Below are positions 7,573 through 14,982 of a DNA stretch of 64,000 nt, piece by piece (within the stretch, counting starts at the first letter, position 1; each line of letters begins with the position of its first letter). Source of the DNA: a bacterium (GTDB lineage Bacteria > Auribacterota > UBA6266); assembly GCA_023228325.1 (NCBI GenBank), contig JALOBK010000001.1, positions 1,925,507 to 1,989,506 of the forward strand, given 5' to 3'. A program made the position numbers and the translations under genes. The notes beneath the pieces are model-generated. The model was given only the letters and a program-made list of their open reading frames with translations. It made no database searches and was not told where the DNA came from.

Positions 7573-9747
7573 TTGAGCAGCCTGCACATTGCTTTCGTCT
7601 GGCATATGCACCAGCCTTGCTACAAACACCCCGAAACAGATTGTTATCTGCTTCCATGGGTCAGGCTTCATGCCGTAAAAGGATATTACGACATGGCAAG
7701 ACTGCATGAAGATTTTCCCTGTTTTCGCTCAACATTTAATTTTTCGGGTTCGCTTCTTAACCAATTGTCGGAATATGCTTCCGGCAAAATCAAAGAAACC
7801 TTTCTGCAGCTTTCCCTGAAACCCGCATCTGATCTCCGGGAAAAAGAAAAACAGGAAATCCTGTGGAACTTTTTTTCGCTAAACTGGGAAACCATGGCAG
7901 ACCCCTTTCCCGGATACAAAAAACTCCTCCTGATCCGCAAACAGATAAAATCCAGGCAGGATGCGCTAAGCTACGCGGAAAAGATCTCAAACCAGGATAT
8001 ACTGGATTTACAAGTCTGGTTCAATCTCGCGTGGATGGGGCATTATGCGGTAAAAGATTACCCGTATTTGAACGAATTAAGGAAGAAAGGCCATTCTTTT
8101 TCCGAGAAAGATAAAACCGATATCATAAAAACCCAGTTTGAAATAATCGGCAAAGTCATACCTCTTTACAAAAAACTGCAGGACAGGAAACAGATTGAAA
8201 TCAGTATAAGCCCGTTCAATCATCCTATACTGCCTTTATTGATTAACTCCGGGTACGCTGTTAAATCGGAACCGGCAACCGTTCTTCCGGACAATAATTT
8301 CCGCCATCCTGAAGACGCCCTGAACCAGATAAAAAAAGCTGTTGATGAATACATTCTTCATTTCAACAGGAAACCTCTGGGCCTGTGGCCGTCTGAAGGT
8401 TCTGTATGCGATGAAATCATACCTATGCTGTCCCGGAACGGTTTTATATGGACAGCCGCCGATGAAGAAATATTAAGTAAAACCTTAAAAGAGAATTATG
8501 AAAAAAGATCACTTTACCGGCCCTACAGGCTTAAGATAGGGGATGCAGAGATAAATATTATATTCAGAGACCATACGCTTTCAGATAAAATCGGCTTTGT
8601 TTACAGCCATATGGATCCGGATAAAGCCTCTGACGATCTTATTGCCTGCATTTCTTCAATCTCCGATATTACCGCCGGCGGCGGAACTCCGGGATTGGTT
8701 TCCCTTATCCTGGACGGAGAAAATCCATGGGAATATTATCATAAAGGCGGAATCGATTTTTTAAACAGATTATTCTCCAAAATCAGCGAATCGGAAAAAC
8801 TCAGGAGTACTACGGTTTCGGATTTTATCATGGATAACAAACCCCGCTCCATTCTAAAAAACATCTTTCCCGGGTCCTGGATTTCCCATAATTTCAGGAT
8901 ATGGATAGGGGATAAGTATAAAAACCAGGCATGGGATATACTCGCTGATGTCAGAAACCTTATTGAAGAAAAGGCGGCGGGGAATCAAGATGCTAAGTTA
9001 AAAACCGGCATACTTGAAAAGCTTTATATTGCAGAGGCCAGCGATTGGTTCTGGTGGTACGGGGACATCAACACAAGCGAATTCGATGACCTTTTTGACG
9101 GGCTTTTCAGGGCTAATGTGATATCTATATATAAAAGGTTGAATAATCCCGTGCCCGAACACGTATATACGCCTATAACCGAGACAACCGACAACAACCC
9201 CGAAATAAAAATACCCTCCGATTACATTCACCCCTTAATCGACGGGCAAATATCGGATTTTTATGAATGGAGAAGCGCGGCATATTATCAGTCAGTCGAA
9301 AGGTCCGGCGCCGCTATGCACAGGGCAACCTCGATGTTTACGGGTTTTTACTATGGATTTAACAAGGACAGCGTTTTTTTCAGAATAGATCCGGAAAAGA
9401 GATTCATTCAAAAAAGAAGTTTGCTTGGGGATATCGCATTACGTTTTTCCTTTTCTTATTTTCAAAAAGAATCAGCGGAATTTATATTAACCTTCGAACC
9501 CCTGGAGCTTCTTATCAAAAGCGCGTCATCCGGCAAGGATGTTTCTCTGAAAAACAATATCTCTTTCGGAAACATAATCGAATTTGCCGTGCCGCTCGGA
9601 TATATCGGGAAAAAAAACATCAAACTGCTGGACCTCAAAATTTTTATCCTCGAAAAAAAGGTTTTAATCGATCAGGTGCCTTCATCAGGATACCTCCGGG
9701 TGATGCTTCCTTCCATTGAATTCGAAAGCAGGATATGGTCTGCCTGA
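7573..9747 (+). CDS. Glycoside hydrolase family 57 protein (alpha-glucan active)
   Basis: 724-residue GH57 enzyme, predicted to cut or rearrange alpha-glucan. The family motifs appear in order. FVWHMHQP is at the N-terminus. SPFNHPILPLL is near residue 215. GLWPSEGSV with the likely nucleophile glutamate is near 275, and WTAADEEIL with the likely acid/base aspartate is near 297. LDGENPWEYY is near 380. WFWWYGDINTSEFDDLF, about residues 490-507, marks the helical region. A C-terminal beta-rich part of about 180 residues may bind carbohydrate. There is no signal peptide, so it is cytoplasmic. The start is TTG at 7573, three bases after galT, with GGGAG upstream. Confidence 0.9.
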   Translation: MSSLHIAFVWHMHQPCYKHPETDCYLLPWVRLHAVKGYYDMARLHEDFPCFRSTFNFSGSLLNQLSEYASGKIKETFLQLSLKPASDLREKEKQEILWNFFSLNWETMADPFPGYKKLLLIRKQIKSRQDALSYAEKISNQDILDLQVWFNLAWMGHYAVKDYPYLNELRKKGHSFSEKDKTDIIKTQFEIIGKVIPLYKKLQDRKQIEISISPFNHPILPLLINSGYAVKSEPATVLPDNNFRHPEDALNQIKKAVDEYILHFNRKPLGLWPSEGSVCDEIIPMLSRNGFIWTAADEEILSKTLKENYEKRSLYRPYRLKIGDAEINIIFRDHTLSDKIGFVYSHMDPDKASDDLIACISSISDITAGGGTPGLVSLILDGENPWEYYHKGGIDFLNRLFSKISESEKLRSTTVSDFIMDNKPRSILKNIFPGSWISHNFRIWIGDKYKNQAWDILADVRNLIEEKAAGNQDAKLKTGILEKLYIAEASDWFWWYGDINTSEFDDLFDGLFRANVISIYKRLNNPVPEHVYTPITETTDNNPEIKIPSDYIHPLIDGQISDFYEWRSAAYYQSVERSGAAMHRATSMFTGFYYGFNKDSVFFRIDPEKRFIQKRSLLGDIALRFSFSYFQKESAEFILTFEPLELLIKSASSGKDVSLKNNISFGNIIEFAVPLGYIGKKNIKLLDLKIFILEKKVLIDQVPSSGYLRVMLPSIEFESRIWSA

Positions 9748-9822
9748 AGAAATTTAACCTTAAAGTATCCTTGCAGATTTTCCCTCATTATTATAGACTT
9801 TTATAAAACGCGGGCCAAACCG

Positions 9823-10035
9823 ATGGAATGCAATAACAGGCAAAAAAATACAACTAACTGCAATTGTTCATATGAACCATGCTCAAGAAAAGGTATCTGC
9901 TGCGAATGCATAAGATACCATCTGGCAATGAAAGAACTGCCGGCCTGTTGTTTCCCGGACGACGCGGAAAAAACTTATGACAGGTCCTTCGAACACTTCA
10001 TACGGATACATAAAAAAGGCCAGGTTACAAAATGA
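9823..10035 (+). CDS. Small cysteine-rich protein, DUF6485-like
   Basis: 70 residues with eight or nine cysteines, arranged CNCSYEPCSRKGICCECIRYH and then LPACCFP. This resembles a small family annotated DUF6485, which has no known function. The spacing suggests a metal-binding knuckle, but that is inference. The stop overlaps the next start as ATGA, so the two are translationally coupled. It sits 75 bases after the GH57 gene. Confidence 0.65.
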   Translation: MECNNRQKNTTNCNCSYEPCSRKGICCECIRYHLAMKELPACCFPDDAEKTYDRSFEHFIRIHKKGQVTK

Positions 10036-10604
10036 AAAAAATTTTCTTTTTTATATTTCTTTCAATCATCCTATTGTCATTTCCGGTTTTTTCGGCGGAT
10101 GAAAATGAAGAGGAAACGATAAAGGCCGTTTCCGCCTGGCTATATGAATATAAGGGAAGCCAGCTTGTCGTTTCTTTTTTTAATCCGCAGGACATGCACG
10201 AATTGGAACATAGATGGGAAAGAATCACAAAGAGCGAAATAACAATAGCTATGATATACATTAACAATATCGAAGGCAAAAAAGACGTCCTTTTCGATAC
10301 ACAGTACGGGGGAGTGAAAGTTGTCACTTTCGATGGAGCCGTATTCGAAGCCTATGACGCCAGGAAGACCGCGGCATGGATAATGGGCGATGAGTTTTTA
10401 CTTGAATTCTCCGCGGCTAACGTGCCGGTCGGAAAAACGGATAAGCGAATGATAATGTTTTACGGCACATTTGACCCGATGAACATAGAATCCGCGGGAA
10501 TCTGCATGGGAGGAGGGTCTCTCTGGGGGCTTAAATCCAAGAAAACAAAAAAATACAAGCCGATGTCCTACATAAACCCCAAAGACCTTGATTCCGGCCA
10601 ATAA
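10032..10604 (+). CDS. Secreted protein of unknown function
   Basis: 190 residues with a typical signal peptide (basic MKK, then a run of Phe/Ile/Leu, cleavage near VFSA-D at residue 23). I do not recognise a family. The mature part is mixed alpha/beta with a glycine-rich MGGGSLWGL segment near residue 160 and a lysine-rich C-terminus. It overlaps the cysteine-rich gene by four bases. It is the last + strand gene before the terminus-like region. Confidence 0.6.
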   Translation: MKKIFFFIFLSIILLSFPVFSADENEEETIKAVSAWLYEYKGSQLVVSFFNPQDMHELEHRWERITKSEITIAMIYINNIEGKKDVLFDTQYGGVKVVTFDGAVFEAYDARKTAAWIMGDEFLLEFSAANVPVGKTDKRMIMFYGTFDPMNIESAGICMGGGSLWGLKSKKTKKYKPMSYINPKDLDSGQ

Positions 10605-10807
10605 TCATTAAAAACAGCCATCCGGCCGCTACAAGCATATCTTGCGGCAGACAATCATCCTTAATAGGGAAAGAACTGTCCACAGCTAAGCCTATATTAC
10701 TAACAACATTCATCCACAGTATTTCCACAGGAGATTTCCACAAATTCATAACTTCTTATACAATAGAGTGTTATGTATTTTTTTGAGGGGCATTTGCTAT
10801 ATGCTTA

Positions 10808-10835
10808 TGTTTACATAAGATATATTATCGGACGT
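10808..10835 (-). other. dif: Candidate dif site (XerC/XerD chromosome dimer resolution)
   Basis: Read on the + strand the site is TGTTTACATAA, then GATATA, then TTATCGGACGT: an 11-6-11 layout as in known dif sites. Against the Bacillus subtilis dif as I remember it, 23 of 28 positions agree. The XerD-side arm is almost invariant and the differences fall mainly in the spacer and XerC-side arm. It sits exactly where gene orientation on the two sides converges, as expected at a replication terminus. XerC and XerD themselves are not in the window. Confidence 0.72.
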
Positions 10836-10847
10836 TGTAAAAGTTGT
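10822..10847 (+). repeat. Left arm of a 26-base inverted repeat overlapping dif
   Basis: The 26 bases from ATATTATCGGA to AAAGTTGT recur inverted at 10990-11015 with one mismatch (C against T at position 12). The arm includes the spacer end and the XerC-side half of the dif site. Together the arms bound a 194-base unit whose centre is a large palindrome. Confidence 0.85.
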
Positions 10848-10908
10848 GCTGTAAACCCCATTATTCTTCCTAAGGAGAAATTTATATAACTGATTTGCCT
10901 GCGTTCCC

Positions 10909-10970
10909 GGTCATAATTCTAGTTATAGGATGTTTTACTAAACGTCCTATAACGTAGCTGAATTATGACC
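10909..10970. repeat. 62-base nested palindrome, copy 1
   Basis: The outer stem GGTCATAATTC pairs with GAATTATGACC (11 of 11). The inner stem GTTATAGGA pairs with TCCTATAAC. Small unpaired bulges lie between the stems and the loop is short. The left half with three bases more (10906-10933) reads as an 11-6-11 dif-like site, CCCGGTCATAA / TTCTAG / TTATAGGATGT. Its XerC-side arm matches the dif at 10808 in 9 of 11 positions. Confidence 0.85.
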
Positions 10971-10989
10971 CATCATTTGCATAATTCAA

Positions 10990-11015
10990 ACAACTTTTAC
11001 AACATCCGATAATAT
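10990..11015 (-). repeat. Right arm of the 26-base inverted repeat
   Basis: Inverted copy of 10822-10847, 25 of 26 identical. It carries the XerC half-site ACATCCGATAA (11002-11012) but what follows no longer resembles an XerD arm. It is therefore a half dif in opposite orientation. Confidence 0.85.
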
Positions 11016-11130
11016 CCTGAAAGATTATACGACATACTTCGAATATCCTATAATCTTCAGTTTTTTAACAAGTGCTTTTGTTTCTTTAATAGATTCCTAT
11101 TCGGACGTTACGAAAGTCCCTTAAAACAGG

Positions 11131-11192
11131 GGTTATAATTCTAGTTATAGGATGTTTTACTGAACGTCCTATAACGTAGCTGAATTATGACC
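11131..11192. repeat. 62-base nested palindrome, copy 2
   Basis: Nearly identical to 10909-10970 and in the same orientation, 222 bases further on. It has the same inner stem GTTATAGGA / TCCTATAAC and an outer stem GGTTATAATTC / GAATTATGACC with one wobble. It is preceded by another XerC-arm-like sequence, TATTCGGACGT at 11098-11108. Confidence 0.85.
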
Positions 11193-11204
11193 CGCCTTTC
11201 TCTT

Positions 11205-11233
11205 TAACGTACGATAACGTATATGAATTATGG
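11205..11233 (+). repeat. Degenerate half-copy of the palindrome
   Basis: The sequence TAACGTACGATAACG followed by TATATGAATTATGG matches the right half of the two palindromes (ACGTCCTATAACGTAGC, then TGAATTATGACC) with a few changes. It includes ACGTACGATAA, 10 of 11 to the XerC arm of the dif read on the - strand. Confidence 0.55.
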
Positions 11234-11273
11234 CGCTACCCTTAAAATACACACGGCCCGCTCCCCCATGTTA

Positions 11274-11316
11274 AAATAAAAAAACGGGGTTATAGAATGG
11301 ATTTATCTATAACCCC
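11274..11316 (-). terminator. Intrinsic terminator of the his-trp-lepA gene train
   Basis: On the - strand a perfect 11-base stem (GGGGTTATAGA with TCTATAACCCC, positions 11286-11316, 9-base loop) is followed by CG and a run of seven T, then ATTTTAAC. It lies 24 bases after the stop of the diguanylate cyclase gene, the last - strand gene. Confidence 0.88.
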
Positions 11317-11340
11317 TGATTTCAATCCGACAATACCGCT

Positions 11341-12276
11341 TTATCCTACCAATTCCGGATTATACACGCTTGTGCTGTTTCTTCCGTTAAGTTTGGAAAA
11401 ATATAAGGCTTTATCCGTCTTTTTCCTTAAATCCTCTTCATCCTGTATCACATGCTCGGGAAACGAAGCTATGCCGGCGCTTATTGTAATTTTTATATTA
11501 TGCTCTTCATATTTAAAAATATGGCTTTCAACCGCTTTTCTTACCCTTTCCGCGAATCTTTCCGCGTCCGCCGCGGAAGTAACCGGCGCTATTATAATAT
11601 ATTCATCGCCGGAAGGCCGGAATATCACATCGTTATATCGTTTGCATTCAACCATAATATCCGCGATTTTTTGCAGCACATAATCGCCTGCGGCATGTCC
11701 GTATTGATCGTTAACCTTTTTAAACAAATCCACATCCACTCCGATACAGCTCAATGACAGCGAATAGCGTTTTGACTTGTTCATCTCCTGGCGGAGATAT
11801 GAATTCAGATGCCTTAGATTGAACAATCCCGTTAGCTCGTCTTTTATCGCCATTTCCGCCAGTTCTATATTCTTTTTTCTGAGTTCATCGTGCAGTCTTT
11901 TCATCCTTATCATGTTTTTAACCCGCGCCATTAATTCCTGCGGAGCTACCGGTTTAACCAGAAAATCATCGCATCCTTCTTCGAAACCTTTAATCTTTGT
12001 TTCCAGGTCCCCTTTTGCGGTCATGCAGATTATTGGAACATAATCGCTGAATTTTGTTATTTCTTTTATCTGATGGCAGATTTTATACCCGTCGCTATCC
12101 GGTATCATAATATCTATGCACACCACATCGGGAAAGTTATCGTTGAATTTGAATTCGCTCAGTGCCTCTTCCCCGCTTCGGGCAATAGACACATTATAAC
12201 CTTCGGATTCAAGCAGAAGTCTCAGAAGATAGATAATCTCAAGATCGTTATCTACTATTAATATTCTCTTTTCCAT
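11341..12276 (-). CDS. Response regulator with diguanylate cyclase (GGDEF) output
   Basis: 311 residues: receiver domain (1 to about 120) with phospho-acceptor Asp55 in CIDIMIPDSDG and Lys in FLVKPVAP, a helical linker, then a GGDEF domain (about 145-305). It would make cyclic-di-GMP when phosphorylated (PleD-like, soluble). The catalytic signature is SGDEY instead of GGDEF. An inhibitory-site RxxD (RYND) sits five residues before it, as in product-inhibited cyclases. The altered loop keeps the second Gly and the acidic pair, so activity is possible but not certain. It is last in the long - strand train, 18 bases after lepB and 24 bases before a terminator. Confidence 0.92.
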   Translation of the reverse strand: MEKRILIVDNDLEIIYLLRLLLESEGYNVSIARSGEEALSEFKFNDNFPDVVCIDIMIPDSDGYKICHQIKEITKFSDYVPIICMTAKGDLETKIKGFEEGCDDFLVKPVAPQELMARVKNMIRMKRLHDELRKKNIELAEMAIKDELTGLFNLRHLNSYLRQEMNKSKRYSLSLSCIGVDVDLFKKVNDQYGHAAGDYVLQKIADIMVECKRYNDVIFRPSGDEYIIIAPVTSAADAERFAERVRKAVESHIFKYEEHNIKITISAGIASFPEHVIQDEEDLRKKTDKALYFSKLNGRNSTSVYNPELVG

Positions 12277-12294
12277 CGCTTGGCAGAGTAACTG

Positions 12295-13170
12295 TTATTT
12301 TAAATGTCCCCATCTTTCGGACACGGGCCACCATACAAAAAAAGCCTTTCCGAGGATGTTATCTCTCGGCACAAATCCCCAATACCTGCTGTCCTTGCTG
12401 TTATCGCTGTTGTCGCCGAGAACATAATACATGTCTTCGGGTATTTGCACTGCGCGTCCCATTTGTCCGTATTCCCCGTCAAAATCAGAAAAATCAGTGT
12501 TTCTGTAATAAATATCTTTAAGATTTGCGGGTTTGGGCGCGATTTTGCCGTCTATATATATATCCCCGTCTTTAATTTCAATTGTTTCCCCGGGAAGCCC
12601 TATAACCCTCTTTATATAATCCTTATGCTGGTCAAGCCCTATTATGTTTCTTGTCTGAAAAACAACTATGTCCCATCTCGCGGGTTCTTTTACAGGAACT
12701 ATCACAGGAGAATATTTTAACTGCAAAGGGACAGGCTGCCTTTCTTTATCATAAGCGATCCACGGCAATCTTAACCCAAAAATAATTTTGTTAACAAAAA
12801 TCCTGTCTCCATTATCATAGGATCCGTGAAGTGTCGGCTCCATGGAACCGGTCGGAATCTTAAAAGGCTGTAAAAATAATCCGCGGACTATCAAAGCAAG
12901 TATGCCCGCCCATAAAAGAGACTCGATAAATTCCCTGAAAGCCCCTTTTTTATATCTCTTCAATTCGTCCTCAAGCAGTAATATCTTCTGTAATGCGGCG
13001 TCAATGTCCTGCCTGCCTTTCAATGCCTGCCTGACTTCAGACATGGTTTTTATGGCGCTCAGATACCAGTCTCTGCCTTTTTCCCTCTTTGCTCTTTTTA
13101 TAAGTTCTTTGACCGATTTATAAGCCTTTTTTGAATCCCGATATTTTTTCATCTCTGTTATTTTTTTCAC
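12295..13170 (-). CDS. lepB: Signal peptidase I with long N-terminal cytoplasmic extension
   Basis: Membrane serine protease that removes Sec signal peptides. Catalytic Ser109 is in PTGSMEPTL and the general-base Lys is in YIKRVIGLPGE near residue 190. The GDNSDNSKDSRYWGFV box near residue 265 is diagnostic. A single membrane helix (about 84-100) precedes the catalytic domain. Before it lie some 80 highly charged, helical residues not usual in the family. The start is GTG at 13170 with an ideal AGGAG six bases upstream, so the extension looks real. It sits 15 bases after lepA, the common lepA-lepB pairing. Confidence 0.94.
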   Translation of the reverse strand: MKKITEMKKYRDSKKAYKSVKELIKRAKREKGRDWYLSAIKTMSEVRQALKGRQDIDAALQKILLLEDELKRYKKGAFREFIESLLWAGILALIVRGLFLQPFKIPTGSMEPTLHGSYDNGDRIFVNKIIFGLRLPWIAYDKERQPVPLQLKYSPVIVPVKEPARWDIVVFQTRNIIGLDQHKDYIKRVIGLPGETIEIKDGDIYIDGKIAPKPANLKDIYYRNTDFSDFDGEYGQMGRAVQIPEDMYYVLGDNSDNSKDSRYWGFVPRDNILGKAFFVWWPVSERWGHLK

Positions 13171-13185
13171 GGTATCTCCTTTGTA

Positions 13186-14982
13186 TTAATCGTTTTTCAG
13201 CACGGCGGTAAACGCTCTTTGGGGAATATTGACTTTCCCGACCAGCTTCATCCTTTTTTTGCCTTCCTTTTGTTTTTCAAGCAATTTTCTCTTCCTGGTT
13301 ATATCACCGCCGTAGCATTTCGCAATCACATCTTTCCTTAGCGCTTTTATGTTGCTCCTGGCAATTACTTTGCCCCCCACAGATGCCTGCAACGGTATCT
13401 GGAAAAGATGCTGGGGTATAAGGTCCTTCAATTTTTCAGTTATCTGCCTTCCCTTTGTCTCAGCTTTAGACGAATGCACAAGCGTCGAAAAAGCGTCAAC
13501 CGGCTCTCCGTTAACAAGAATCTCAAGTTTAACTATATTTGATGTCTTATATCTGTCAAATTCATAATCCATGGAACCGAAACCTCTTGTCGCAGATTTT
13601 ATCTTATCATGAAAATCGATTATAATCTCATTCATGGGCATATCAAAGGTCATCAGCACCCTCCGCTGATCAAGTGTCTCTGTCTGCAGCAAATCCCCTC
13701 TTCTATCCCTGCAGATCTGAATGATAGACCCCAGTGATTCAGTCGGGCATATCACAAACATTTTCACGAACGGTTCCTCAATATTATCTATCTCGTTCAC
13801 AGGAGGCAACTTTAACGGATTATCTATGGATATCTGTTCGCCGTTTTTCAGGTTAATCCTGTATATAACGCTCGGATGGGTCATTACAATATCCAGGTCA
13901 TATTCTCTCTCTATCCTTTCCTGGAATATTTCCATGTGCAGCAGACCGAGAAATCCGCATCTGAAACCGAAACCGAGCGCTGCTGAATTTTCAGGTTCAA
14001 ACTTCAGGGAAGCGTCATTTAAAGAAAATTTTTCAAGAACGCTTTTCAAATCCGGATAATCCGCGCTGTTTGAAGGATAAACTCCGCTGTAAACCATGGG
14101 ATGGATCTGTTTAAATCCCGGGACCGCTTCCGAAACAGGGTCCTTCTCGCTTGTGATAGTGTCGCCGATGATAATATCCGAAGCATCCTTGATATTAGAG
14201 ATGATATAGCCAACCTCTCCGCATACAAGTTCGCTGACAGGTGTCGCCTTAGGTTTAAAGATACCTACCTCCACGACTTCAAATATCTTATTCCTCCCCA
14301 TTAAAAAAATCTTCATGCCTTTGCCTACTTTTCCGCCAAACACTCTTACATGCAGTATAACGCCGCGAAAAGAGTTATATACCGAATCAAATATAAGCGC
14401 TTTTAATTTGTTTTCGGCCGGAACGGCGGGCGGGTCAATCCGGCCGATAATCCTGTCCAGGAGCTCTTTTATCCCGCTGCCCGTCTTTGCGCTCGTCAGA
14501 ACCGCGTCATCGGCCGGGATCTGCAGGATATCTTCGATCTGGTGTTTAACGCTTTCCACATCCGCGTTAGGCAAATCAACTTTGTTGATAACAGGAATTA
14601 TTTTTAAACCGTAGCTGGATGCAAGATGTATATTAGCAACTGTCTGAGCTTCCACTCCCTGAGAAGCGTCCACAAGCAAAAGCGCGCCTTCACAGGAAGC
14701 AAGGCTTCTTGAAACTTCGTGAGCGAAATCAACATGGCCGGGGGTATCGATGATATTAAGCATATATGTCTGCCCGTCGTCAGCTTTATAATCAATCCGG
14801 ACAGGATGAGCCTTAATGGTTATGCCCCTTTCCCGCTCTAAATCCATGTCATCAAGCACCTGTTCACGGAATTCACGCTTATCAATAGAACCTGTTATTT
14901 CCAGCATTCTGTCGGCAAGAGTTGATTTGCCGTGGTCTATATGGGCAATGATAGAAAAATTTCTTATATTTTCAATTTTCAT
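13186..14982 (-). CDS. lepA: Translation elongation factor 4 (back-translocating GTPase)
   Basis: EF4/LepA, 598 residues from the ATG at 14982, the standard length. G1 AHIDHGKST near residue 13, G3 DTPGHVD and G4 NKVDLP define the GTPase. EF-G-like domains follow, and the LepA-specific C-terminal domain contains GGKVIARSNIKALRKDV and CYGGDITRKRKLLEKQKEGKKRM. An in-frame ATG at 14997 adds MLCRN but has no better ribosome site and would lengthen the overlap with rpe. The chosen start overlaps rpe by 11 bases. Confidence 0.97.
   Translation of the reverse strand: MKIENIRNFSIIAHIDHGKSTLADRMLEITGSIDKREFREQVLDDMDLERERGITIKAHPVRIDYKADDGQTYMLNIIDTPGHVDFAHEVSRSLASCEGALLLVDASQGVEAQTVANIHLASSYGLKIIPVINKVDLPNADVESVKHQIEDILQIPADDAVLTSAKTGSGIKELLDRIIGRIDPPAVPAENKLKALIFDSVYNSFRGVILHVRVFGGKVGKGMKIFLMGRNKIFEVVEVGIFKPKATPVSELVCGEVGYIISNIKDASDIIIGDTITSEKDPVSEAVPGFKQIHPMVYSGVYPSNSADYPDLKSVLEKFSLNDASLKFEPENSAALGFGFRCGFLGLLHMEIFQERIEREYDLDIVMTHPSVIYRINLKNGEQISIDNPLKLPPVNEIDNIEEPFVKMFVICPTESLGSIIQICRDRRGDLLQTETLDQRRVLMTFDMPMNEIIIDFHDKIKSATRGFGSMDYEFDRYKTSNIVKLEILVNGEPVDAFSTLVHSSKAETKGRQITEKLKDLIPQHLFQIPLQASVGGKVIARSNIKALRKDVIAKCYGGDITRKRKLLEKQKEGKKRMKLVGKVNIPQRAFTAVLKND

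Larger units (their letters stand above)
10605..11340. other. Convergent non-coding region with dif site and nested palindromes
   Basis: The 736 bases between the last + strand gene and the last - strand gene contain no ORF that I can support. In order they hold four TCCACA motifs (10679-10742), a dif-like site (10808-10835), a 26-base inverted repeat pair (10822-10847 and 10990-11015), two nearly identical 62-base palindromes (10909-10970 and 11131-11192), a degenerate third half-copy (about 11205-11233) and a terminator for the - strand train (11274-11316). This is where gene direction switches from rightward to leftward. Confidence 0.75.

Noticed and set aside
10676..10800. Replication origin (oriC) from the DnaA-box-like cluster and AT-rich stretch
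   Set aside because: Genes on both sides point toward this place, which is the opposite of an origin, and a dif-like site is adjacent. No dnaA, dnaN or gidA is nearby.
11017..11066. Terminator on the + strand (CTGAAAGATTATA / TATAATCTTCAG followed by six T)
   Set aside because: The stem is imperfect and AT-rich and more than 400 bases from the last + strand gene; it also overlaps the dif-like half-site array, so I did not list it as a terminator.
10909..11192. Integron attC sites
   Set aside because: The palindromes lack the RYYYAAC/GTTRRRY simple sites with the expected spacing, and no integrase or cassette genes are present.
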